Of a stretch of 36,926 bases of DNA, positions 28,625-35,667 are shown piece after piece; the stretch's first letter is position 1; each line of letters opens with the position of its first letter. Under the pieces are notes generated by a model, which did not search any database, was not told the origin of the DNA, and worked only from the letters and a program-made list of their open reading frames with translations. Made by a program: the position numbers and the translations under genes. This DNA is from a virus: positions 1-36,926 of the IMG/VR virus record IMGVR_UViG_3300035703_000226, one strand, 5' to 3'.

Positions 28625-29964
28625 GCCTTGCCGGTTACAACCTCTCGCCGCAGGCGGCTGCGCAGGAAGCGCGCTGGGCGGCCCAGAGTGCCGGCGCAGT
28701 AGTGCCTTTCGTGCGCCCGGTTGCCGGTGCCAACTATCCGACCAGCGGACCGACCAACACCAACGGCAAGGATATGTTCGCCGACGACTGGTGGGCCAAC
28801 ATCACTTCGATGTCCTCGGCTGATCGCGCCGAAGCCGCGGCCAAGGTCTCGGCGGTCTATTTCTGCTGCAGCCTGATTGCCGTCATCGTGGGAAGCTTGC
28901 CGCGCGAGTTTCGCAATGCAGCTGGCCAAAATGATCCAGCGATGCCGATCAGTGATATGGTCATCAACGCTCCGAACCGGTTGCAGACCGGCGACGAGTT
29001 CTGGTCTTCGATGGCGTTTCGTTCGGCGCTGGCCGGGATCGCGTTTGCCGAGCCGGTCGGTTCGCCGGCTTATGGTGTCGAGATGTGGCCGCTCACGCCG
29101 GTTCGCACCGAAGTGGACTGGGAGGATCGCGATTTCGAGATCCGTTACACGCCCGAGCGTGGCTCGGTCCGGGTGCTGCGTCCGCAGGATGTGTTCTGGT
29201 TTTCCGGCCTCGCCGACAGCACCGCTCGCCCGCTGACGCCTTGGCGGATGGCCAAGGGCTCGATCGACTTTGCGCTGGCGCTGGAAAGTCAGGGCCGCGA
29301 TTTCTTTACCAACGGCGCCCGGCTTGCGGGCCTGCTGACCACCGAGGACAAGCTGACTGACGAGGCCATCGCACGCCTGAAGACGAGCATTGCAAGCTGG
29401 CGCAGCGGCAAGATCCCGGTGCTGGAACAGGGGCTGACGTTCAAGGATGTGGCCTCGAATAACAGCGATTCGCAGCTTGCCGAGCTGATCAAGCAGCGCA
29501 CGCTCGAGCTGGCGCGTTACTGGCATATCCCGAAGTCGCTGGTCGGCGAGGAAAGCGGTGCCAAGGCCAACCACGAGCAGGAAGCGCTCGATTTCGTCAA
29601 GTATGCTATCCGGCCGTGGACGCGCCGGATCGAGCAGGCGGTGCGCAACCGTCTGATGACGCCGGACCAGCGCGCACGCTGGAGCTTCAAGCTCAATCTC
29701 GACGGCCTCCTGCGCGGTGACAGCGCCACCCAGTTCCGCAACGCGGTGCTGGCGCGCACTGCCGGGACGCATTCGATCGACGAGCTGCGCAGCGAATGGT
29801 TCGGCCTGCCGGAAATCGGCGAGCCGTGGTCGCGCGATCCGCGCGCGCCCCTCAACAGCAACCGGGCGGCGGATAGCGCCAGCGGCGGACAGACTTCACC
29901 GCAGGACAATCCGGCCGCGCGCGCAATGATCGCGCAGGACATCATGGAGAACGACGATGCGTGA
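28621..29964 (+). CDS. HK97-family portal protein
   Basis: Encodes 447 residues from ATG 28621. Family features include AVYFCCSLIAVIVGSLP near residue 80, the WPLTPVRTEV and VLRPQDVFWFSGL strands, and a C-terminal LARYWHIPKSLVGEE block followed by QEALDFVKYAIRPW. Length is typical of HK97-type portals. Twelve subunits form the DNA gate at one capsid vertex and dock the terminase. The stop falls inside the protease gene start region, so translation is coupled. Confidence 0.95.
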   Translation: MSLAGYNLSPQAAAQEARWAAQSAGAVVPFVRPVAGANYPTSGPTNTNGKDMFADDWWANITSMSSADRAEAAAKVSAVYFCCSLIAVIVGSLPREFRNAAGQNDPAMPISDMVINAPNRLQTGDEFWSSMAFRSALAGIAFAEPVGSPAYGVEMWPLTPVRTEVDWEDRDFEIRYTPERGSVRVLRPQDVFWFSGLADSTARPLTPWRMAKGSIDFALALESQGRDFFTNGARLAGLLTTEDKLTDEAIARLKTSIASWRSGKIPVLEQGLTFKDVASNNSDSQLAELIKQRTLELARYWHIPKSLVGEESGAKANHEQEALDFVKYAIRPWTRRIEQAVRNRLMTPDQRARWSFKLNLDGLLRGDSATQFRNAVLARTAGTHSIDELRSEWFGLPEIGEPWSRDPRAPLNSNRAADSASGGQTSPQDNPAARAMIAQDIMENDDA

Positions 29965-30823
29965 CATTGCCGCCGCCCGCGCGATCTGGGCAATGCAGCC
30001 CGAGGCCCTGGCCGAACTGCTGCAGAGCGAAGCGATTTCTGCCCGACTGCCGGCCGGTCTGGCACATTTGCTCGGCGGCGGCGGTCAGGCGGCAAAGCCG
30101 GTTGATCCGGTTCGCGAAGGCGCAACGCTGATTCTGCCTCTGATGGGCACGCTCTCGCCGCGTGGCAGCTGGGGGGGCACTTCGACCGAGGAATTTGCCC
30201 AGGCCGTGCGCGAGGCCGCAGCTGACGACCGAATCGGCGCGATCGTGCTCAAGATCATGTCGCCGGGCGGGCTTGTCTGGGGCACGCAGGAGGCGGGCGA
30301 TGCAGTGTTCGAAGCGCGCCAGGCCAAGCCGGTGATCGCCGTTGCCGACAAGTATTCGTTCAGTGCCGCGCACTGGATCGCAACGCAGGCGAGCGCTTAC
30401 TATGCGACGCCGAGCGGTCAGGTCGGTTCGGTCGGTGTGCGCGCCGGGCACGTCGACAACTCGGGCTTCGAGGAGAAGATCGGGATGAAGACCACCCTGA
30501 TCGCCTCCAGCCCCAAGAAGGTGGCGGGCCATCCCTACGCGCCGCTGAGCGAGGAAGACCGCGCCGAGATGCAGGCGGAAGTCGATGAGATGGCGCAGGA
30601 CTTCAACGCGGCCATCGCGCGCGGTCGCGGCATTCGCGCGAGCGAGGTGCCGGGTATTCATGGCACTGGCGAAGTTTTCAGCGCCCGCCGTGCAGCCGAG
30701 CGCGGGATGATCGATGGCGTGGCGACGCTGCGCGAAGTGGTGGCCAAGTACTCGTCGCCGCGCTCGCGGCTCGCATTGATGCGCCAGCACGCGGCGCTGC
30801 GCGGGCGGCTCGCGCAGATCTGA
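29957..30823 (+). CDS. Head maturation protease, S49/ClpP-like (SppA type)
   Basis: Encodes 288 residues from ATG 29957, overlapping the portal end by eight bases. The S49 fold is visible in MSPGGLVWGTQEA (101-113), nucleophile Ser136 in KYSFSAAHWIA, and TPSGQVGSVGV (151-161). Lys187 or Lys188 (SSPKKVAG) is the likely general base. It cleaves scaffold or capsid N-termini during head assembly. A terminator hairpin follows the gene before the capsid gene. Confidence 0.92.
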   Translation: MRDIAAARAIWAMQPEALAELLQSEAISARLPAGLAHLLGGGGQAAKPVDPVREGATLILPLMGTLSPRGSWGGTSTEEFAQAVREAAADDRIGAIVLKIMSPGGLVWGTQEAGDAVFEARQAKPVIAVADKYSFSAAHWIATQASAYYATPSGQVGSVGVRAGHVDNSGFEEKIGMKTTLIASSPKKVAGHPYAPLSEEDRAEMQAEVDEMAQDFNAAIARGRGIRASEVPGIHGTGEVFSARRAAERGMIDGVATLREVVAKYSSPRSRLALMRQHAALRGRLAQI

Positions 30824-30849
30824 ATTCCCGTAACCAGTCGGGTAATCGT

Positions 30850-30879
30850 GGGCCTCGGGAGTGTTCCGGGGCCTTTTTT
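30850..30879 (+). terminator. Hairpin with T-tract between protease and capsid genes
   Basis: A ten-pair stem (30851-30860 with 30864-30873, two wobble pairs) with a GTG loop and six Ts at 30874-30879. It may act as an intrinsic terminator or attenuator ahead of the strongly expressed capsid gene. Confidence 0.7.
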
Positions 30880-30918
30880 CGTGGGCGTGCGCGCCCTTGA
30901 TGAAGCAAGGAGAAAGAC

Positions 30919-32202
30919 ATGGCTCTCGCCCTGTTGAAGAAGGAAGCGCGCGAAACCGGTGCGCGCATGGAAGCTCGCCTGCAGACGGCGATCAACGAAA
31001 ACCGCGAACTGACCGCCGAAGAGCAGGCGGCGCAGGACGCTGACGATGCGGCGCTGACCCGGCAGCTCGCGAACATCGAGCGGCTTGAGCAGATCGCTTC
31101 GCGCACTGCGGCGATCGGCGACGATCCGGCGCCGGTGGCGACCACCACTGTTCCCGCCCGCCCGCGCAACCCGAAGCCTTCGAGCGACGGTTTCGCCAGC
31201 CTTGGCGAATTCGCCATGGCGGTGCGCAATGCCAACCCGGCGGCGGGCTCCAACTTCCGCATCGACGACCGTCTCGCCGCGCCGACCAATGTCCACACCG
31301 AGCAGGGCGATCAGGCGGGCAGCTTCCTGGTGCCGGCGGAATTCCGCGAGGAAATCGTCGATCTGGTGTTCGGCGACAGCGACGAGATCATGAACCTGCT
31401 CTCGCCCGAGCCGACCAGCAAGAACAAGGTGCAGGGCCTCGGCGACGAGACCACGCCTTGGGGCACCACCGGCGTGCAGGCCTACTGGCGCAGCGAAGCG
31501 ACCCAGATGACGTCCAGCAAGCTGGACCTGACCCCGCGCGAAACCGCGCTGCACGAGTGTTACGCTTTCGTCAACGCGACCGAAGAGCTGCTCGAAGATG
31601 CGCCGCGGCTGACCAACTACCTGACCCGCAAGGCACCGGCCGCGATCCGCTGGACCGCCGTCGATGCCTTCGTCAACGGTGATGGCGTCGGCAAGCCGCT
31701 GGGCTGGATGAAGTCTGGCGCGCTGGTGACCGTGGCCAAGGAAGGCAGCCAGACGGCAGATACCGTCAACGCGAAGAACATCGGCAAGATGTATTCGCGC
31801 ATGCTGATGCCGACCAACGCCGTGTGGCTGGCGAACAGCGATGTGATGCCGCAGCTGATGACGCTCGAAAGCACCGCCGGCCAGCCCCTGTGGCAGCCGA
31901 ACTTCGCGGTTGCGCCGGGTGGCACGGTCCTCGGTCGCCCGGTGATCTTCACCGAGCACTGCGACCAGCTGGGCGATCTGGGCGACATCCAGTTCGTCAA
32001 CCCGAATGGCTACGAGGCGTTCCGCAAGGCCAACGGCGTCAGCCTGCAGGAGAGCATCCACCTGTTCTTCGACTACAACGTCCGCGCCTTCCGCTGGATC
32101 TTCCGGATCGGCGGTCAGCCGGTGCTGTCTGCGCCGGTTTCCCCGGCCAACGGCGGGTCGAACACCAAGTCGCACTTCGTCACCCTGGCCGAACGCGCCT
32201 GA
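30919..32202 (+). CDS. Major capsid protein (HK97 fold) with N-terminal delta domain
   Basis: Encodes 427 residues from ATG 30919 behind AAGGAG. Residues about 1-70 are a charged coiled coil (delta domain), removed by the protease during maturation, followed by a Pro-rich linker (PARPRNPKPSS). The fold then begins around EQGDQAGSFLVPAEFREEIV. Typical elements include the WRSEATQMTSSKLDLTP strand and QESIHLFFDYNVRAFRW near the C-terminus. It forms the capsid shell. Gene order with protease and portal is the standard HK97 arrangement. Confidence 0.95.
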   Translation: MALALLKKEARETGARMEARLQTAINENRELTAEEQAAQDADDAALTRQLANIERLEQIASRTAAIGDDPAPVATTTVPARPRNPKPSSDGFASLGEFAMAVRNANPAAGSNFRIDDRLAAPTNVHTEQGDQAGSFLVPAEFREEIVDLVFGDSDEIMNLLSPEPTSKNKVQGLGDETTPWGTTGVQAYWRSEATQMTSSKLDLTPRETALHECYAFVNATEELLEDAPRLTNYLTRKAPAAIRWTAVDAFVNGDGVGKPLGWMKSGALVTVAKEGSQTADTVNAKNIGKMYSRMLMPTNAVWLANSDVMPQLMTLESTAGQPLWQPNFAVAPGGTVLGRPVIFTEHCDQLGDLGDIQFVNPNGYEAFRKANGVSLQESIHLFFDYNVRAFRWIFRIGGQPVLSAPVSPANGGSNTKSHFVTLAERA

Positions 32203-32205
32203 TTG

Positions 32206-32236
32206 GAGGGGGGCTGAGACCCAGCCCCCCTCTCTT
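32206..32236 (+). terminator. Strong hairpin after the capsid gene (weak T-tract)
   Basis: A perfect 11-bp stem (32206-32216 with 32222-32232) with loop AGACC, followed by TCTCTT. Only three Ts are clustered, so it may slow or partly terminate transcription, or protect the capsid transcript's 3' end, more than stop it fully. Confidence 0.6.
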
Positions 32237-32265
32237 ACCCATCTTCCGATCCAAGGAGATCAAGC

Positions 32266-32715
32266 ATGAACAGCAATGTGAAGCCTTCCGATCGCGCGGC
32301 GATCGTCGGCAACATCGATCCGGACGCCTACGCGGCCGGCACCTACACCACCGGGTGGATCAACATGGCCGACTTCCTGTCGATCATGGCGATCGTGCAG
32401 GCCGGCACCCTCGGTTCTTCGGCCACGGTCGACGCCAAGCTCGAGCAGGCGACCTCTGCTGCTGGCGCGGGCGCCAAGGATGTCACCGGCAAGGCGATCA
32501 CCCAGCTCACTCAGGCGGGCACCGACAGCGACAAGCAGGCGGTGATCAACCTGTTCGCCAACGAGCTCGACATCAACAACGGCTTCACCCACGCGCGGCT
32601 GAGCATCACTGTTGGCACGGCGACTTCGGACGCTGGTGGCATCGTGATCGGCTTCGATCCGGTGAAGGACGTGGCGAGCGCCAACGATGCGGCGACGGTC
32701 GACGAAATCGTCTGA
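32266..32715 (+). CDS. Small head-associated (decoration-like) protein
   Basis: Encodes 149 residues from ATG 32266 behind AAGGAG. It has no recognised motif. The sequence is Ala/Thr/Gly-rich with many beta-type stretches (GTLGSSATVDAKLEQATSAA, NGFTHARLSITVGTA). Its position directly after the major capsid gene, between two hairpins, is where decoration or stabilising proteins are usually encoded. The role is inferred from position only. Confidence 0.65.
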   Translation: MNSNVKPSDRAAIVGNIDPDAYAAGTYTTGWINMADFLSIMAIVQAGTLGSSATVDAKLEQATSAAGAGAKDVTGKAITQLTQAGTDSDKQAVINLFANELDINNGFTHARLSITVGTATSDAGGIVIGFDPVKDVASANDAATVDEIV

Positions 32716-32741
32716 TCGGCCTGACCGCACGATGAAGAATG

Positions 32742-32778
32742 GGCCGGGGCAGTTCGCTGCTCCGGCCTTCGTGTTTTT
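32742..32778 (+). terminator. Intrinsic terminator after the decoration-like gene
   Basis: An 11-pair stem (32742-32752 with 32757-32767, one wobble) closed by a TTCG loop, then TTCGTGTTTTT at 32768-32778. The stable tetraloop and T-rich tail make it a convincing terminator. Confidence 0.75.
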
Positions 32779-32806
32779 GACCACCGCGCAGAATTGAGAG
32801 GGCGAG

Positions 32807-33376
32807 ATGCAGTTCGAACTGGCGCCCTTTGACCTGCCTGTCGATTACGGCGAAAGCGTTGTCTCGCTGGCCGAGATGAAGCTGCACCTCGCCATTCTGG
32901 ACGAGGATCACGACGAGGAAATCGCGGCCTATCGCGATGCGGCGGTCGACATGGTCGAGCGGTATTGCGGGGTCCGCCTCGCCCCGCTCGAGGATGTCAC
33001 CTGGCGCGGCGAGAGCCTGCCTTCGCTGGTGCGCCTCGGGGTCTGGCCGGTCACTGCGATCAACTCGATCACCTGGCTGGATGAAACCGGCGCGGCGGCC
33101 ACCGGCGAGGAAACCGACTGGCGCATCATCCGGCGCGACGAAATCACGCTCAAGCCGGGGCGCACCCTGCCCACCGGCGTTGCCGCCGGGGTGGAGATCA
33201 AGTTCGACGCGGGCTTCACCGCCGACAACCGTCCGCAGGCGCTGGTGCAAGCGGTCAAGCTGTTCGCGGCGCACCTGTTCCTGCACCGCGAGGCGGTGAA
33301 CACCGGCACCATCAGCGGCGAGATTCCGCTCGGGTTCCGGCTGCTCTGCGGGGCCTACCGGATGCCGGTGATCTGA
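32807..33376 (+). CDS. Head-tail connector protein (gp6-like adaptor)
   Basis: Encodes 189 residues from ATG 32807. The N-terminal helices (LAEMKLHLAILDEDHDEEIA, then DAAVDMVERYCGVRL) match the gp6-like adaptor family that attaches under the portal. A beta insert (VWPVTAINSITWLDETG) and a C-terminal helical part (LVQAVKLFAAHLFLHRE) complete the fold. It bridges portal and head closure protein. The stop overlaps the next ATG. Confidence 0.85.
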   Translation: MQFELAPFDLPVDYGESVVSLAEMKLHLAILDEDHDEEIAAYRDAAVDMVERYCGVRLAPLEDVTWRGESLPSLVRLGVWPVTAINSITWLDETGAAATGEETDWRIIRRDEITLKPGRTLPTGVAAGVEIKFDAGFTADNRPQALVQAVKLFAAHLFLHREAVNTGTISGEIPLGFRLLCGAYRMPVI

Positions 33377-33723
33377 TGGCGGCCCGCGGCGCAGGCACGC
33401 GCGACAAGCTGGTGGTGTTCCAGCGCGCGACGCTGACGCAGGACGCTTACGGCGAGCCTGTGCCGGTCTGGGCCGAGATCGCCCGCGCGCGCGCGCTGGT
33501 GATGCATGGTCGCGGCAGCGAGCGGCGGCAGGCGGCGATGGAGCAGGGCGAGCAGCCCGCCACCTTCCGCGTCGTCGCCAATTCGGTGATCCGAGGCCTG
33601 ACCCTGCGCGACCGGATCGTGTTCGAAGGGCGGCCCTGGGATATTCGCGGGATCGTGGTCGACAGTCCGGAGCGCGGGATGGCGGAAATCACCGCCGCCG
33701 CCAATCCGGAGCTGGCGGCGTGA
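33376..33723 (+). CDS. Head closure protein (SPP1 gp16-like / head-tail adaptor)
   Basis: Encodes 115 residues from ATG 33376, overlapping the previous stop (TGATG). It has the beta-barrel pattern of head-tail adaptors: RDKLVVFQRATLTQDAYGEP, VWAEIARARALV, and FEGRPWDIRGIVVDSPERGMAEIT. Proteins of this type plug the capsid until the tail attaches. It is followed by the HK97 gp10-like gene, as in many siphophages. Confidence 0.85.
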   Translation: MAARGAGTRDKLVVFQRATLTQDAYGEPVPVWAEIARARALVMHGRGSERRQAAMEQGEQPATFRVVANSVIRGLTLRDRIVFEGRPWDIRGIVVDSPERGMAEITAAANPELAA

Positions 33724-34181
33724 AGGTGGGGCTGAAGGCGGACGGCTTTGCCGGGCTGGAGGAAGCGCTGGTCGAGCTCGAGCAGCTCACCGGGCGCACC
33801 ACCACCGGCAAGAACGCGGTGCAGCGCGGAATGCGCAAGGCGCTGTCGCTGCTTGAGCAGCGCGCCAAGCAGCTGGCGCCGAAAAACACCGGGCGGCTCG
33901 AACGCCGGATCGTGACGAAGAAGGCCCGGGCGCAGCGTGCGCGCGGGCGTTACCTGCGCGAAACCGGGGTCGAGATGCTCACCGGCCCCACCGGCCGGCA
34001 GGAAGGCGGGATCGCCGCCTATCAGGAATTCGGGACGGTCAAGATGCCGGCCAGCCCCTTCATGCGCCCCGCCGCCGACGCCGAATCCGACGCGGTGGTG
34101 GCCGACGTGATCCGGGTGCTGGCCGACGAGATCGACCGCACCGTCCAGCGCGCCCGCAAGCGCGCGGCGAGGAAGGGCTGA
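33720..34181 (+). CDS. HK97 gp10-like minor tail / tail completion protein
   Basis: Encodes 153 residues from GTG 33720, overlapping the previous stop. The family signature is visible: KNAVQRGMRKALSLLEQRAK followed by APKNTGRLERRI, and the C-terminal YQEFGTVKMPASPFMRPA. A Lys/Arg-rich tail (ARKRAARKG) ends the protein. It acts at the head-tail joining interface. Gene order supports the assignment. Confidence 0.88.
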   Translation: MKVGLKADGFAGLEEALVELEQLTGRTTTGKNAVQRGMRKALSLLEQRAKQLAPKNTGRLERRIVTKKARAQRARGRYLRETGVEMLTGPTGRQEGGIAAYQEFGTVKMPASPFMRPAADAESDAVVADVIRVLADEIDRTVQRARKRAARKG

Positions 34182-34185
34182 GGCG

Positions 34186-34584
34186 ATGGCCGATCTGCAA
34201 ACCGCGCTCGTCACGCGGCTCAAGGCCGACAGCGCAGTCGCGGCGGCCACCGGCGGGCGGCTGTTCTGGAACATTGTCCCGCAGGGCACCGCCCTGCCCT
34301 ACGTCCGGATGCAGACCATCACCGATCTGCGCCCCCAGCATCTGACCGGCTACGACGCGAGCCGCCAGACGCGGGTGCAGGTGGATGCCTTTGCGGCAAC
34401 CTACGCGGCGGCGCGCGACATCGCCGAGAAAATCATCGCCGAGATGGCCGCCCCGGCCACCGCCGGCGGCGTGACGTTCGGACGCGGCAAGGCCGAGGGC
34501 CCCCGCGATCTGGGCGAGGAAACCACTGCCGGCTTTGTGCACCGGCTGCAGCTTGATCTGATCATCGAACACGCACTGGCATAG
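34186..34584 (+). CDS. Tail terminator protein (DUF3168 family)
   Basis: Encodes 132 residues from ATG 34186, four bases after the previous stop. It shows the DUF3168 pattern: an N-terminal helix (DLQTALVTRLKADSAVAAAT), the strand GRLFWNIVPQGTALPYVRMQ, then DASRQTRVQVDAFAATYAAA. Tail terminators cap the tail tube at its head-proximal end and set when elongation stops. It lies directly upstream of the tail tube gene. Confidence 0.88.
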   Translation: MADLQTALVTRLKADSAVAAATGGRLFWNIVPQGTALPYVRMQTITDLRPQHLTGYDASRQTRVQVDAFAATYAAARDIAEKIIAEMAAPATAGGVTFGRGKAEGPRDLGEETTAGFVHRLQLDLIIEHALA

Positions 34585-34595
34585 GAGCAAACGAC

Positions 34596-35054
34596 ATGGC
34601 CGAAACGCAGAAGGCTTCCACCGGGTTCAACGGCGAAGTCTGGATCTCCACCGATGAAACCTCCGCCAACCTGACCGAGCTGGTGCAGGTGGTCAGCTTC
34701 TCGCTGCCGACCGACACCGGCGAGCGGGTCGAGACCACGCACCTCAAGTCCGCCGGCCGCCGCCGCGAATACACCGTCGGCATGACTGACCCGGGCGAGA
34801 TCGAGGTGGTGCTCAACTTCCGCCCCGGCTCGGACACCGACGCTCTGATCGAAGCCGCCCGCGCCTCGGGCGAGGATCGCTACGTCCGCCTCGGCGTGCC
34901 CGAACTCGGCACGCTGACCTACCAGTACGACTTCCTCGCCTCGGTCCTCACCTACGACAAGGGCGAAGTCACCGCCGACGGCAAGATGGAAGCCACCGTC
35001 ACCCTCGCCATTAACGGCGCGGTGACCCCGGGCGCGTGGAGCGAGCCGGTCTGA
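34596..35054 (+). CDS. Major tail tube protein
   Basis: Encodes 152 residues from ATG 34596 behind AGGAG at 34584-34588. It has the tail-tube barrel pattern: FNGEVWISTDETSANLTELV, RVETTHLKSAGRRREYTVGM and a C-terminal GEVTADGKMEATVTLAING strand pair. It polymerises into the tube around the tape measure. The stop overlaps the chaperone start (TGATG). Confidence 0.9.
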   Translation: MAETQKASTGFNGEVWISTDETSANLTELVQVVSFSLPTDTGERVETTHLKSAGRRREYTVGMTDPGEIEVVLNFRPGSDTDALIEAARASGEDRYVRLGVPELGTLTYQYDFLASVLTYDKGEVTADGKMEATVTLAINGAVTPGAWSEPV

Positions 35055-35473
35055 TGACCAATCCGCTCAAAGGTGAAACCCCGCTCGTCCTCGCGGACGG
35101 GCGGGAATTCACGCTGGTGCTCGATTTCGAGGCGCTGCTCGGCGTCGAAACCACGCTCGGCAAGCCCTTGCCGCAGGCGATGGCGATGGCGGCGCAGGGC
35201 TTCATGTCGGCGGTCGCCGCGATTGCGCAGGCCGCCTTCGCCCGCCACCATCCCGAGGTGACCCGCGCCGACGTGCTGGCGATCCTCCAGACCGACGGCA
35301 AGGCGCTCGAAGCCGCGCTGGCCAAGGCCTCCGACGCCGCCTTCCCCAAGCCGGCAGCGGCGGGAAACGCGCCGGCCCCGCGCCCGGGTGGGAAGACCTC
35401 TGGGCCCAGTGGTGCGAAGCGGGGCTCGAGCCGGACGACTTCTGGCGGGCAACGCCGCGCAGCTTCGCGCTGA
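35054..35473 (+). CDS. Tail assembly chaperone, unshifted product (GTA gp10-like)
   Basis: Encodes 139 residues from ATG 35054. Residues about 1-95 match the GTA gp10-like family (NPLKGETPLVLADGREFTLV, then DFEALLGVETTLGKPLPQ). After about residue 105 the sequence is low-complexity and likely incidental, ending in SGGQRRAASR. The slippery site at 35362-35368 lets some ribosomes move to the -1 frame and make the longer G-T type fusion. Such chaperones bind the tape measure and recruit tube protein. Confidence 0.88.
   Translation: MTNPLKGETPLVLADGREFTLVLDFEALLGVETTLGKPLPQAMAMAAQGFMSAVAAIAQAAFARHHPEVTRADVLAILQTDGKALEAALAKASDAAFPKPAAAGNAPAPRPGGKTSGPSGAKRGSSRTTSGGQRRAASR
35362..35368 (+). promoter_or_regulatory. 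Slippery heptamer for programmed -1 frameshift
   Basis: GGGAAAC sits in the zero-frame phase G GGA AAC, the canonical X XXY YYZ form, one base different from the lambda G-T site (GGGAAAG). Slippage here enters the frame of the second chaperone ORF, which has no start codon of its own. Confidence 0.85.
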
Positions 35474-35664
35474 TCGTCGGGGCGCGGCTGCGCGCCCGCG
35501 ATGATCAGGCGATCACGACAGCCTGGCACGGCGAGGTCTTCGCCCGCCAGAAGCGGCTCAAGCCGCTCGAAGACTACCTCAAACGGCGCAAGCCCAAGAG
35601 CCCCGAGCAATCTGCGCTCGAGGTGAAGGCGATGCTTGACCGGATGGCGCGAAAGAAAGGCTGA
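35368..35664 (+). CDS. Tail assembly chaperone -1 frame extension (T-like; GTA TAC type)
   Basis: An open -1 frame runs from the slippery site to TGA 35662-35664. It encodes 98 residues, making a fusion of about 203 residues with the first 105 of the upstream ORF. It contains the GTA-type TAC motif (WAQWCEAGLEPDDFWRATPR) and a basic C-terminus (RKPKSPEQSALEVKAMLDRM). No start codon precedes the motif in this frame, so translation by frameshift is the simplest explanation. It ends three bases before the tape measure ATG. Confidence 0.85.
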   Translation, partial: RAGPAPGWEDLWAQWCEAGLEPDDFWRATPRSFALIVGARLRARDDQAITTAWHGEVFARQKRLKPLEDYLKRRKPKSPEQSALEVKAMLDRMARKKG

Positions 35665-35667
35665 CCG

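Noticed and set aside
30658-32175. 505-residue minus-strand open frame
   Set aside because: It is antisense to the protease and capsid genes; Arg/Val-rich shadow typical of high GC.
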